64,000 nucleotides of DNA from Ralstonia mannitolilytica (GCF_905397375.1 NZ_CAJPVG010000009.1:62001-126000); one strand, 5' to 3'; shown: positions 17,842 through 26,766, counted from the stretch's first letter. The notes: generated by a model from the sequence alone, not told the origin. Program-made: numbers and translations.

Positions 17842-18210
17842 GTCGATTTTCCTCGGTCGCGGTGATTGCGCTCCCTGCAATGCGACCGAAGCGTAGGGAC
17901 GGGGCCTGTCGCTCAAGTGACAGCCGCGACAAGAATGCTGATGCCGCTATTCGGATTTCTTGTGCGTCGTCCACGGGCGACGCACCGGTGCAGTGCACGT
18001 CACGCAATTCCCTACCGAAGGTGAGGTGGTGTCTATCGCGCTTGCCTCACCGATAGAAAGAATTATTCTGGAAACGTGCGCATTGCGACGCCGCACGCCG
18101 GCCCCGTCGACCCTTTGTGCAGACTGGGATGGCGGGTTTGCGGCAGCGCATCCGGGATGGAAAGAAGGCCTTTCGCCCCCATCTGTCAAGACTGGTCATC
18201 TTCGACCGAT
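17842..18210. other. Non-coding spacer between LamG lipoprotein gene and nrdA promoter
   Basis: I find no convincing gene here. The spacer must carry the promoter of the minus-strand lipoprotein/phospholipase group. It contains several dyads: an imperfect palindrome at about 17908-17926, and interleaved arms at 18020-18056 (listed separately), followed by AGAAT-T-ATTCT at 18059-18069 in a locally AT-rich stretch. No hexamer pair stands out as a promoter. Confidence 0.5.
18020..18056. repeat. Interleaved inverted repeats (pseudoknot-like layout)
   Basis: Two inverted repeats are interleaved. GGTGAGG (18020-18026) pairs with CCTCACC (18045-18051), and CTATCG (18033-18038) pairs with CGATAG (18051-18056); one base is shared. 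In RNA the order A-B-A'-B' allows either an H-type pseudoknot or two alternative hairpins. It could equally be a set of DNA-level operators for the divergent genes. No function is known. Confidence 0.4.
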
Positions 18211-18257
18211 CCACTATACTTAGCGCCAATCCCGGGATGAAACACTAGATGTAGTGG
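18211..18257 (+). promoter_or_regulatory. Tandem NrdR boxes overlapping the nrdAB promoter
   Basis: Two 16-bp sites fit the NrdR consensus (core CWATAT-type with a TWG half): CCACTATACTTAGCGC at 18211-18226 and ACACTAGATGTAGTGG at 18242-18257. Their starts are exactly 31 bases apart, about three helical turns, which is the arrangement known for cooperative NrdR binding. The first box contains TATACT (18215-18220), which could be the -10 hexamer, so repressor binding would block the promoter. NrdR represses ribonucleotide reductase genes when dATP is high. No nrdR gene is in the window. Confidence 0.8.
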
Positions 18258-18333
18258 TCGCTTTCCGGGATTCTTATTTCGGCGCCACGCGGGGGCGGGC
18301 GTACGGCAGGTCAAGCCGGCGCTTGGGGGCTGA

Positions 18334-18365
18334 GAAAAGACAAGGGTCTTTTCGGTCTCTTTTTT
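18334..18365 (+). other. Leader hairpin with downstream T-run before nrdA
   Basis: GAAAAGAC (18334-18341) pairs with GTCTTTTC (18346-18353) around an AAGG tetraloop, and a six-T run follows at 18360-18365. It lies in the roughly 180-base untranslated leader between the NrdR boxes and the nrdA start. It could be a weak attenuator or an mRNA-stability element. The stem is AT-rich and six bases separate it from the T-run, so it is not a classical terminator. Confidence 0.4.
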
Positions 18366-18440
18366 CCTGCGTGGTGCCAGAGTCCGCCCTGGGGTTCCCC
18401 ACCGGCGGACCCTCAATCGAACGGTTCAACAGGAGTCCAC

Positions 18441-21416
18441 ATGCAGACGGCCCAATCCGAAATCCACTCCGGCACCGCCAATCCCACTCAATTTGCGCAA
18501 AGCGCTGGCGGCACGGCCGTGGCCCCCGGCACCGGTTCCGGCGTCAACTACGCCGATTACAAGATCATCCGCCGCAATGGCGCCGTGGTGAGCTTCGAGC
18601 CGTCCAAGATCGCCGTGGCGATGACCAAGGCCTTCCTCGCCGTGAACGGCGGGCAGGGCGCCGCTTCCGCGCGTGTGCGCGAGCTGGTCGACCAACAGAC
18701 GCAGAACGTGGTGCGCGCCCTGCTGCGCAGCCGCCCGAACGGCGGCACGTTCCACATCGAAGACGTGCAGGATCAGGTCGAACTGGCCCTGATGCGTTCG
18801 GGCGAGCACGACGTGGCCCGCGCCTACGTGCTGTACCGCGAGCGCCGCGCCCAGGAGCGCGCACAAGCCGGCGAAACCCAGCAGCAACCGGCCTTCATCG
18901 GCCTGAACGTGACCGACGGCGGCATCACCCGCCCGCTGGACATGGCGGCGCTGCGCAACGTGATCGTCTCGGCCTGCGAAGGCCTGGGCGATGCGGTGGA
19001 CCCGGAGCCGATCCTCAAGGAAACGGTCAAGAACCTGTATGAAGGCGTGCCGATGACGCAGGTGTACGACTCGGCCATCCTGGCCGCCCGTACGCTCATC
19101 GAGAAGGATCCGGCGTACAGCCAGGTCACGGCGCGCATCCTGCTGCACACGATCCGCCGCGAAATCCTCGGCGAAGAAGTCACGCAGGCCGAAATGAGCA
19201 CCCGCTATGCGGACTACTTCCCGCAGTTCATCAAGCGCGGCATCAACGCCGAGCTGCTGGACGACAAGCTGGCCCAGTTCGACCTGGCCCGCCTGGGCGC
19301 GGCGCTCGATGCCTCGCGCGACTTCCAGTTCAACTACCTCGGCCTGCAGACGCTGTACGACCGCTACTTCCTGCACATCAACGAAACCCGCATCGAGATG
19401 CCGCAGGCGTTCTTCATGCGTGTGGCGATGGGCCTGGCGCTGAACGAAATCGACCGCGAAGCCCGCGCCATCGAGTTCTACCAGCTGCTGTCGTCGTTCG
19501 ATTTCATGTCGAGCACCCCGACGCTGTTCAACTCGGGCACGCGTCGCTCGCAGCTGTCGTCGTGCTACCTGACCACCGTGTCGGATGACCTGGACGGCAT
19601 CTACGAAGCGCTGAAGGAAAACGCGCTGCTCTCCAAGTTCGCCGGCGGCCTGGGCAACGACTGGACCAACGTGCGCGCACTCGGCTCGCACATCAAGGGT
19701 ACGAACGGCAAGTCGCAAGGCGTGGTGCCGTTCCTGAAGGTGGTCAACGACACGGCCGTGGCCGTGAACCAGGGCGGCAAGCGCAAGGGCGCCGTCTGCG
19801 CGTACCTGGAAACGTGGCACCTGGACATCGAAGAATTCCTGGAGCTGCGCAAGAACACCGGCGACGACCGCCGCCGCACGCACGACATGAACACGGCCAA
19901 CTGGATCCCGGACCTGTTCATGAAGCGCGTGATGGAAGGTGGCGAGTGGACGCTGTTCTCGCCGTCCACCTGCCCGGACCTGCACGACAAGGTCGGCAAG
20001 GCGTTCGAGCAGGCCTACCTGGCCTATGAAGACAAGGTCGCGCGTGGCGAGATCAAGCTCTTCAAGAAGATGCCGGCGCTGCAACTCTGGCGCAAGATGC
20101 TGGGCATGCTGTTCGAAACCGGCCACCCGTGGATCACGTTCAAGGATCCGTGCAACATCCGCAGCCCGCAGCAGCACGTGGGCGTGGTGCACAGCTCCAA
20201 CCTGTGCACGGAAATCACGCTGAACACGAACGACAGCGAAATCGCGGTGTGCAACCTCGGTTCGGTCAACCTGGTCGCCCACCTGGTCAAGCAGGCCGAC
20301 GGCAGCGTGGTGCTCGATCACGAGAAGCTGAAGAAGACCGTGCGCACCGCCATGCGCATGCTCGACAACGTGATCGACATCAACTACTACGCGGTCAAGA
20401 AAGCACGTGATTCGAACCTGCGCCACCGTCCGGTCGGCCTGGGCATCATGGGTTTCCAGGACGCGCTGCACGTGCTGCGTGTGCCGTACGCGAGCGAGGC
20501 CGCCGTGCAGTTTGCCGACACCTCGATGGAAGCCGTGTGCTACTACGCCTACTGGGCGTCGACCGAGCTGGCTGAGGAGCGCGGCCGCTACAGCAGCTAC
20601 AAGGGCTCGCTGTGGGATCGCGGCATCCTCCCGCAGGACTCGCTCAAGCTGCTGGCCGAAGAGCGCGGCGGCTACCTCGAAGCCGACATGTCGTCGACGA
20701 TGGACTGGGACAGCCTGCGCGCGCGCATCAAGCAGTACGGCATGCGCAACTCGAACTGCGTGGCGATCGCGCCGACGGCAACCATCTCCAACATCATCGG
20801 CGTGTCCGCTTGCATTGAGCCGACGTACCAGAACCTGTACGTCAAGTCGAACCTGTCGGGCGAGTTCACGGTGGTCAACGACTACCTCGTGCGCGACCTG
20901 AAGGCCCGCGGCCTTTGGGACGAAGTGATGGTTGCCGACCTGAAGTACTTCGACGGCTCGCTGGCCCGCATCGACCGCATCCCGCAAGACCTGCGCGACC
21001 TGTACGCAACGGCCTTCGAGGTGGAGCCGCAATGGCTGGTGGAAGCCGCCGCGCGGCGCCAGAAGTGGATCGACCAGGCGCAGTCGCTGAACATCTACAT
21101 GGCCGGCGCGTCGGGCAAGAAGCTGGACGACACGTACAAGCTGGCCTGGCTGCGTGGCCTGAAGACCACGTACTACCTGCGCACGATCGGTGCAACGCAC
21201 GTGGAAAAGTCCACCGTGTCGCGCGGCACGCTGAATGCGGTGTCGTCGGGTAGCGATGTGGGTGGCGTGTCCGCTGCCGGCGTGTCGCAAGCCGCGCCCG
21301 CCAGCGCACTGGATGCTGCTGCCGCCACCGCGCAGGCCATGCCGGAAGCCGAAGGGGCCGTGTGCACGATGCGCCCGGGCGACCCCGGTTTCGAGGAATG
21401 CGAAGCCTGCCAGTAA
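18441..21416 (+). CDS. nrdA: Class Ia ribonucleoside-diphosphate reductase, alpha subunit
   Basis: The large catalytic subunit, which reduces ribonucleoside diphosphates to deoxyribonucleotides. It is 991 residues, longer than E. coli NrdA (761). The extra length includes a 35-residue Ala/Gly/Thr-rich leader, an ATP-cone allosteric domain at about 40-130, and further insertions. The active-site cysteines are visible at C375 (LSSCYL), C589 (SNLCTE, with N587 and E591) and C604 (AVCNLG), and the C-terminal redox pair is in CEACQ at the very end. An AGGAG ribosome site precedes the ATG. It is regulated by the upstream NrdR boxes and followed after 117 bases by nrdB. Confidence 0.97.
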   Translation: MQTAQSEIHSGTANPTQFAQSAGGTAVAPGTGSGVNYADYKIIRRNGAVVSFEPSKIAVAMTKAFLAVNGGQGAASARVRELVDQQTQNVVRALLRSRPNGGTFHIEDVQDQVELALMRSGEHDVARAYVLYRERRAQERAQAGETQQQPAFIGLNVTDGGITRPLDMAALRNVIVSACEGLGDAVDPEPILKETVKNLYEGVPMTQVYDSAILAARTLIEKDPAYSQVTARILLHTIRREILGEEVTQAEMSTRYADYFPQFIKRGINAELLDDKLAQFDLARLGAALDASRDFQFNYLGLQTLYDRYFLHINETRIEMPQAFFMRVAMGLALNEIDREARAIEFYQLLSSFDFMSSTPTLFNSGTRRSQLSSCYLTTVSDDLDGIYEALKENALLSKFAGGLGNDWTNVRALGSHIKGTNGKSQGVVPFLKVVNDTAVAVNQGGKRKGAVCAYLETWHLDIEEFLELRKNTGDDRRRTHDMNTANWIPDLFMKRVMEGGEWTLFSPSTCPDLHDKVGKAFEQAYLAYEDKVARGEIKLFKKMPALQLWRKMLGMLFETGHPWITFKDPCNIRSPQQHVGVVHSSNLCTEITLNTNDSEIAVCNLGSVNLVAHLVKQADGSVVLDHEKLKKTVRTAMRMLDNVIDINYYAVKKARDSNLRHRPVGLGIMGFQDALHVLRVPYASEAAVQFADTSMEAVCYYAYWASTELAEERGRYSSYKGSLWDRGILPQDSLKLLAEERGGYLEADMSSTMDWDSLRARIKQYGMRNSNCVAIAPTATISNIIGVSACIEPTYQNLYVKSNLSGEFTVVNDYLVRDLKARGLWDEVMVADLKYFDGSLARIDRIPQDLRDLYATAFEVEPQWLVEAAARRQKWIDQAQSLNIYMAGASGKKLDDTYKLAWLRGLKTTYYLRTIGATHVEKSTVSRGTLNAVSSGSDVGGVSAAGVSQAAPASALDAAAATAQAMPEAEGAVCTMRPGDPGFEECEACQ

Positions 21417-21437
21417 ATCTAAACAGTGCCTGAGGTT

Positions 21438-21457
21438 GCTCCCGCGCAAGCGGGAGC
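21438..21457 (+). other. Strong stem-loop with GCAA tetraloop between nrdA and nrdB
   Basis: A perfect 8-bp GC-rich stem (GCTCCCGC, 21438-21445, with GCGGGAGC, 21450-21457) is capped by a GCAA loop, a GNRA tetraloop. No T-run follows, so it should not terminate transcription. It sits 22 bases after nrdA and 76 bases before nrdB. The likely role, inferred, is to protect the nrdA 3' end or mark a processing site that sets the ratio of the two subunits. Confidence 0.6.
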
Positions 21458-21533
21458 ACCGTGATCTGCAGGACACTAGCCTCGCGCTCCGAGAGGGCGG
21501 GAGCGACGCGCAAAGAATTCAGGAGAAACACCT

Positions 21534-22736
21534 ATGCTGAGCTGGGACGACGACGTCAAACCTGCCGCACAACCGCAAGCTGCACCGCAGCCTGTGTACC
21601 AACCGCAACTGCAAACCGCCACCGCCGACCAGGGCGGCGTGCTGCCCCCGTCGGCCACTGCCGCCGCCGGCACGGGCATCCTCGGCAACAATCCGAACGC
21701 CGCTGCCGCGCAGAGCAACCGCCGCGTGAACGCCGCCGACAAGCGCGTCATCAACGGCGCCACCGACGTCAACCAGTTGGTGCCGTTCAAGTACAAGTGG
21801 GCGTGGGAAAAGTACCTCGCCGGCTGCGCGAACCACTGGATGCCGCAGGAAATCAACATGTCGCGCGACATCGCCCTGTGGAAAGACCCGAACGGTCTGA
21901 CCGAAGACGAGCGCCGCATCATCAAGCGCAACCTGGGCTTTTTCGTGACGGCCGACTCGCTGGCCGCCAACAACATCGTGCTGGGCACCTACCGCCAGAT
22001 CACCGCGCCGGAATGCCGCCAGTACCTGCTGCGCCAGGCGTTTGAAGAGGCGATCCACACGCACGCGTATCAGTACATCGTGGAATCGCTGGGCCTGAAC
22101 GAGGCCGAGATCTTCAATGCGTACCACGAGGTGCCGTCGATCCGCGACAAGGACGAGTTCCTGATCCCGTTCATCGACACGCTGACCGATCCGTCGTTCA
22201 AGACCGGCACGCCCGAGAACGACCAGAAGCTGCTGAAGTCGCTCATCGTCTTCGCCTGCATCATGGAAGGCCTGTTCTTCTACGTCGGCTTCACGCAGAT
22301 CCTGGCGATGGGCCGTCAGAACAAGATGACCGGTGCGGCCGAGCAGTACCAGTACATCCTGCGCGACGAGTCGCTGCACTGCAATTTCGGCATCGACCTG
22401 ATCAACCAGATCAAGCTGGAGAACCCGCACCTGTGGACGGCCGAGTTCAAGGCCGAGATCACGGCGCTGTTCAAGAAGGCCGTCGACCTGGAATACCGCT
22501 ACGCAGAAGACACTATGCCGCGCGGCGTGCTGGGCCTGAACGCGCCGATGTTCAAGAGCTACCTGCGCTTCATCTGCAATCGCCGCTGCCAGCAGATCGG
22601 CCTGGACCCGCTGTTCCCGAACGAGGAAAACCCGTTCCCGTGGATGAGCGAGATGATCGACCTGAAGAAGGAACGCAACTTCTTCGAGACGCGCGTGATC
22701 GAGTACCAGACCGGTGGTGCGCTGTCGTGGGATTGA
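21534..22736 (+). CDS. nrdB: Class Ia ribonucleoside-diphosphate reductase, beta subunit
   Basis: The 400-residue small subunit that holds the di-iron tyrosyl radical. By alignment with E. coli NrdB the iron ligands are D141, E172, H175, E245, E279 and H282, and the radical tyrosine is Y179 (EEAIHTHAYQYI). The first 65 residues are a Gln/Ala/Pro-rich extension. The C-terminal tail, which docks into NrdA, ends GGALSWD; the protein also begins MLSWD. AGGAGA precedes the ATG. It is ended by the terminator at 22764-22785. Confidence 0.97.
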   Translation: MLSWDDDVKPAAQPQAAPQPVYQPQLQTATADQGGVLPPSATAAAGTGILGNNPNAAAAQSNRRVNAADKRVINGATDVNQLVPFKYKWAWEKYLAGCANHWMPQEINMSRDIALWKDPNGLTEDERRIIKRNLGFFVTADSLAANNIVLGTYRQITAPECRQYLLRQAFEEAIHTHAYQYIVESLGLNEAEIFNAYHEVPSIRDKDEFLIPFIDTLTDPSFKTGTPENDQKLLKSLIVFACIMEGLFFYVGFTQILAMGRQNKMTGAAEQYQYILRDESLHCNFGIDLINQIKLENPHLWTAEFKAEITALFKKAVDLEYRYAEDTMPRGVLGLNAPMFKSYLRFICNRRCQQIGLDPLFPNEENPFPWMSEMIDLKKERNFFETRVIEYQTGGALSWD

Positions 22737-22763
22737 TCGGCGTTCGCCGCCAAGCTCGAAGAA

Positions 22764-22785
22764 AAGGCCCATCCGGGCCTTTTTT
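22764..22785 (+). terminator. Intrinsic terminator of nrdAB
   Basis: A 7-bp stem (AAGGCCC, 22764-22770, with GGGCCTT, 22775-22781) has a 4-base loop and runs into a six-T tract. It lies 28 bases after the nrdB stop and before a convergent gene. Confidence 0.9.
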
Positions 22786-22814
22786 CATCGGCGTGGAGTA
22801 GACAGGCTTCCCGG

Positions 22815-23705
22815 CTAGGCTGCGGCCCCGGGTTCCACCGGCGGCTTAGGGGCGCGCACCGTCAACGCACACCCGGCCGATGCGGCAATGATGGCGAGAA
22901 TCGCCACCCACTGCCGCCCCGTCAGTTGCTCGTGCAGCACGATCGCGCCGGCCAGCGCGCCGATGGCGGGCTCCAGGCTGAGCAGCACGGAGAACGTCTT
23001 GCCGGGCAGGTGCTTGAGCGCCACCATTTCGAGCGAGTACGGAATCGCGCTCGACAGCACGCCAATGCCCAGCCCCGCCAGCATCAGCGACGGTGACAGC
23101 AGCGACGCCCCCGCCTGCGCCACGCCGAACGGCAGCGCAAACAGCGCGCCGACCGTCATCCCGAGCGATGTGGCCTGGCCTGCGTGCAGGCCGCCCAGGT
23201 TCTTGCCGGTCAGGATATAGAGCGCCCAGCACACGCCCGCGGCCAGCGCATATGCCGCGCCCAGATGGTCGACCTGGCCGACCGCCTTGTCGGCCACCGT
23301 CAGCACCAGCAAGCCCGCCACCGCCAGCCCGATCCAGACGAAATCGAGCGCCCGCCGCGAGAGCAGCACCGCCAGCACCAGCGGCCCGGTGAACTCGATG
23401 GCGATCGCAATGCCGATCGGCAGCCGTTGCAGCGACAGGTAGAACAGCAGGTTCATGCTCGCCAGCGTGACGCCGTACAGCGCGATGCGGCCGGCATCCG
23501 AGCGGCCCAGATGCAGGCGCCACGGCCGCCAGAACGCCAGCAGGATCGCCGCGCCGATGCTGACGCGATACGTGACGGTGCCGGCAGCGCCCAGCACCGG
23601 AAACAGCGTTTTGGCAAACGAGTTGCCCAGGCACACCGATGCCATCGAGCCCATCAGCGCGAGGATGGGCATCCAGGGGGGCGACGTCGTGGAAGCGGAA
23701 GACAT
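22815..23705 (-). CDS. EamA/RhtA family exporter
   Basis: A 296-residue inner-membrane protein with about ten hydrophobic segments in two homologous EamA halves (about 12-140 and 150-280). Motifs such as YRVSIGAAILLAFWRPWR, AIEFTGPLVLAVL and LSLEPAIGALAGAIVLHEQL resemble RhtA, the threonine/homoserine exporter of the drug/metabolite superfamily. The substrate is inferred only from this resemblance. I start at the ATG at 23705; an in-frame GTG at 23729 would add eight residues, and neither has a clear ribosome site. Convergent with nrdB. Confidence 0.85.
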   Translation of the reverse strand: MSSASTTSPPWMPILALMGSMASVCLGNSFAKTLFPVLGAAGTVTYRVSIGAAILLAFWRPWRLHLGRSDAGRIALYGVTLASMNLLFYLSLQRLPIGIAIAIEFTGPLVLAVLLSRRALDFVWIGLAVAGLLVLTVADKAVGQVDHLGAAYALAAGVCWALYILTGKNLGGLHAGQATSLGMTVGALFALPFGVAQAGASLLSPSLMLAGLGIGVLSSAIPYSLEMVALKHLPGKTFSVLLSLEPAIGALAGAIVLHEQLTGRQWVAILAIIAASAGCALTVRAPKPPVEPGAAA

Positions 23706-23774
23706 GGATCGAGCGGAAACGGGCAGCACGGCAACGCCACAGCATAGCCGTGGCGCGGCATGTGCGCTTTGGGG

Positions 23775-25115
23775 TTACAGGGCTGCCGCGCTGGGGCGGA
23801 TGACGTCGATCAGCAGCACGCGCTGCCCTTCGCGTTCGCCGTCGGGCCGGGGGGTGACGCCGCGCGGCGGGCGGGGGGCCGCCAGCGGCGCGGGGTCTTC
23901 GGCGCTCATGCCGAACACGGCCAGCCTGGAGGCGGCAATGCGCTGCAGCGTGCCGCGCACGCCCGGCACATCGAGGTCTTCGGGGTCGAAACCGGTGGTG
24001 GCCGTCCAGTCGTCGCGGGCGATGTCCTGCAGGCCGTTGGCCATCTCGAACTGCAGCGAGGCACCGAAGCCCTTCTGCAGCGAGTGCATGCCGAGCAGGT
24101 ACTCTGCCGTCAGGAAGGCACGCAGCCGCGTCCAGAATGCCAGCGCGCCGATGTTGCCGCTCTTGAGCGCATGGCTTGGGGCGACTTCCCAGCTATGGTC
24201 GAGCAGCCTGTTGATCAGGCGGCCCCAGGTGGGTACCTCGGTGCCGGCGGAACAGTCCTCACCTGGGCCTTCGGGGCGCGCGAGCTGGCGCAGCAGGCCG
24301 GTGAACGAGCCCGAGCCGGGGCGCGCGGCACCTGCCTGCGGGCCCGACGGCCAGCGCCACTGCAGCGGGGAGGGCGGCCGGATGCCGGGCCATTGCGCGT
24401 ACTGCTGCAGCCCCGTGCACGGCGTCAGGTAGCGCCAGTGGCGCTGGTCGCGGCCGATGCGGCGCAGCGGCTCGAGCTCTTCCGACAGATTGAACTTGCC
24501 GAGAAAGGTCGCATTGCGCGACTTGATCGGTGAGCGCGCATAGACGTTGAAATCGGGCCAGCCTTCGTAAAGGCTGATCTGCGGCAGCGTGTGATGCTTG
24601 TCGAGGGCGTCGTCGGGTGCGTCGATGCGGCGGGCGGTGACGAACAGCGCGCGGCAATCGAGCGTGGGTACCGCGCCGCGCAGGCGCAGCAGGATCAGCA
24701 GGTCGCCGAACTCGGCCGGGCGCGCTTCCGTACGTGCCGGGTAGGCGTGCGGCTGCTCTTCCGGCCAGAAGGTGGTCAGGCGCAGGGCCGAGCCGGGAAA
24801 TGCGCTGCGCAGTCCTTGGCGGAGCAAGCGCAGCCCGTCGGGGCGGCGCAGCGTGCGCAGGATCGACAAGTCATCGCGCAAGGCGGCGTCGGGGTGTGGC
24901 GTGCGGCCGCCGTGTTCTGCCGCCAGCGCAAAGCGCCAGAGCGCGGTGTCGCTGGCCAGATCCTGGGCGGCGTCATCGCGTACAGCTTCGGGGCGGCCGC
25001 CGGAAATCGGCTCTTGTGCGCCGCCGGGAACGTCTCCTCTTCCGGCCTGAGCGCTGCTCGACCCGGCAATCGCACCATAAGGGCCACGGAAGGGCGGCTG
25101 GTTGCGCTCGGGCAT
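23775..25115 (-). CDS. Conserved protein of unknown function
   Basis: A 446-residue protein that I do not recognise. It has no signal peptide and no clear membrane segment, and its codon use looks like that of its neighbours. The N-terminal 40 residues are low-complexity. Readable motifs in the body include TLDCRALFVTARRIDAPDDALD, HTLPQISLYEGWPDFNVYARS (a Trp/Tyr-rich patch), GRLINRLLDHSWEVA and FWTRLRAFLTAEYLLGMHSLQKG (helical), and it ends with Pro/Arg-rich stretches before VLLIDVIRP. It stands alone between the EamA exporter and a chemoreceptor, so context gives no hint. The ATG at 25115 is the natural start. The long intact frame supports a real gene. Confidence 0.6.
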   Translation of the reverse strand: MPERNQPPFRGPYGAIAGSSSAQAGRGDVPGGAQEPISGGRPEAVRDDAAQDLASDTALWRFALAAEHGGRTPHPDAALRDDLSILRTLRRPDGLRLLRQGLRSAFPGSALRLTTFWPEEQPHAYPARTEARPAEFGDLLILLRLRGAVPTLDCRALFVTARRIDAPDDALDKHHTLPQISLYEGWPDFNVYARSPIKSRNATFLGKFNLSEELEPLRRIGRDQRHWRYLTPCTGLQQYAQWPGIRPPSPLQWRWPSGPQAGAARPGSGSFTGLLRQLARPEGPGEDCSAGTEVPTWGRLINRLLDHSWEVAPSHALKSGNIGALAFWTRLRAFLTAEYLLGMHSLQKGFGASLQFEMANGLQDIARDDWTATTGFDPEDLDVPGVRGTLQRIAASRLAVFGMSAEDPAPLAAPRPPRGVTPRPDGEREGQRVLLIDVIRPSAAAL

Positions 25116-25218
25116 GGCTATTCCAACGTGGTGATTTTGATTTCTCTGGCGCGCAGCATAGCACCATGCATGGCGCCCGAGAACGCAGCGCGGCCCCTCC
25201 CGTGGGCGGGGCCCCGCG

Positions 25219-26766
25219 TTACGCCGTGCGGAACGAAGCGACCGCGTCGCGCAACACCTGCGCCTGTTCCTCCAGCGACAGCGCGGCGGCGGCCGCCTGT
25301 TCGACCAGCGCCGCGTTCTGCTGCGTCACTTCGTCCATCTGATTGACGGCCTGGTTGACCTGCTCGATGCCGGAGCTTTGCTCCTCCGATGCCGAGCTGA
25401 TCTCGCCCATGATGTCGGTCACGCGCTTGACGGCGACGACCACCTCGTCGATCACACTGCCGGCCTCGGCCACCAGCGTGGTGCCGTTTTCCACGCGGCC
25501 GACCGAGTCGCTGATCAGCGCCTTGATCTCCTTGGCGGCTGCGGCGCTGCGCTGCGCGAGGCTGCGCACCTCGCCGGCCACGACGGCAAAACCGCGGCCT
25601 TGCTCGCCTGCGCGCGCAGCCTCCACCGCGGCGTTCAGCGCCAGGATGTTGGTCTGAAATGCGATGCCCTCGATCACGCCGATGATGTCGGCGATCTTCT
25701 TGCTGCTCTCATTGATGCCGGCCATCGTGTCGATCACGCGGCCCACGACTTCACCCCCCTTGACCGCGATGTCCGACGCGTTGACGGCGAGCGAGCTGGC
25801 CTGGCGGGCGTTGTCGGCGTTCTGGCGCACGATGCTGGTCAGCTCTTCCATGCTGGAGGCGGTTTCCTCCAGCGACGAGGCCTGTTCTTCGGTGCGCTGC
25901 GACAGGTCGGCATTGCCCGCGGTGATCTGCTTGGTGGCGCTGGCAATGGAATCGGCCGACGTCTTGATGTGGCCGATGGTGCCGGTCAGTTGCTGCTGCA
26001 TCTGCGCGATGGCCACGAGCATGCTGTCGCGGTCGCCAGGGCGCGTCTGCACGCGCACGGTCAGGTCGCCTGCGGCGATGCGGCGGGCCACCTCGGCGGC
26101 GTAGCCCGGTTCACCGCCGAGCCCGCGCTGCACGTTACGGATGATGAGTGACATGGCCAGCGACACCATACCGCCTACCAGCAGGATGACGATCAGGTTG
26201 GCGACGAGCGAATGGCGATATGCGGCATCCACCTCCTGCAGGAAGACCGCGCTGGAGAGATTCCAGTCCCACGGCGCAAAGCGTTTCACGTAGCCGATCT
26301 TGGGCAGGGCGGTTTCGCTGCCGGGCAGCCGGCCCTGGTATTCGGCAAAGCCGAAGCCTCTCTCCTTGGCTGCGTTGACGATGGTCGGGTAGACGAGCTT
26401 GCCCGTCGGGTCTTTGAAGTGTGCCGTGCTCTTGCCGACCATGTCGGCCAGCGTAGGATGCATCAGCAGGATGAGCTGCGAATCCACCACGAACAGGTAG
26501 CCGGTGCTGCCGTAGCGCATCGTGGACAGCGCCGCGAGCGCGCTTTTCTTCGCCTCGTCTTCGCTCATGGCGCCTGACTGTGCGCGCCCGTGATAGAACT
26601 TGGCGACGCCCTCGGCAGCATCCACAAGGTTCTGCAGGCCGGCCTTGCGCTCATCGAGCATCGTGGCGCGGGTCTCCATCGCGCTCCAGATGCCCACGCC
26701 GATCAGCCCCAGCCACATCAGGGCCAGTGCCAGGCGCAGTTTTCCTTTGAGTGTCCACTGTCGCAT
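25219..26766 (-). CDS. Methyl-accepting chemotaxis protein with periplasmic Cache domain
   Basis: A 515-residue chemoreceptor. A transmembrane segment at about 10-28 leads to a periplasmic single-Cache domain (about 35-185; motifs YGSTGYLFVVDSQ, HPTLADMVGKS, GFGFAEYQGRLPG). A second membrane segment lies at about 190-210, followed by HAMP and a cytoplasmic signalling domain with the hairpin tip EGIAFQTNILALNAAVEAARAG (seen in pieces) that binds CheA/CheW. It lacks an obvious C-terminal CheR pentapeptide. Cache receptors of this type usually sense small carboxylates; the ligand is unknown here. A GTGGAG ribosome site precedes the ATG. Confidence 0.92.
   Translation of the reverse strand: MRQWTLKGKLRLALALMWLGLIGVGIWSAMETRATMLDERKAGLQNLVDAAEGVAKFYHGRAQSGAMSEDEAKKSALAALSTMRYGSTGYLFVVDSQLILLMHPTLADMVGKSTAHFKDPTGKLVYPTIVNAAKERGFGFAEYQGRLPGSETALPKIGYVKRFAPWDWNLSSAVFLQEVDAAYRHSLVANLIVILLVGGMVSLAMSLIIRNVQRGLGGEPGYAAEVARRIAAGDLTVRVQTRPGDRDSMLVAIAQMQQQLTGTIGHIKTSADSIASATKQITAGNADLSQRTEEQASSLEETASSMEELTSIVRQNADNARQASSLAVNASDIAVKGGEVVGRVIDTMAGINESSKKIADIIGVIEGIAFQTNILALNAAVEAARAGEQGRGFAVVAGEVRSLAQRSAAAAKEIKALISDSVGRVENGTTLVAEAGSVIDEVVVAVKRVTDIMGEISSASEEQSSGIEQVNQAVNQMDEVTQQNAALVEQAAAAALSLEEQAQVLRDAVASFRTA

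Noticed and set aside
17908..17926. Imperfect palindrome near the LamG lipoprotein start
   Set aside because: The arms (CTGTCGCTC and AGTGACAG) match incompletely and have no recognised regulator consensus, so it was not listed as an operator.
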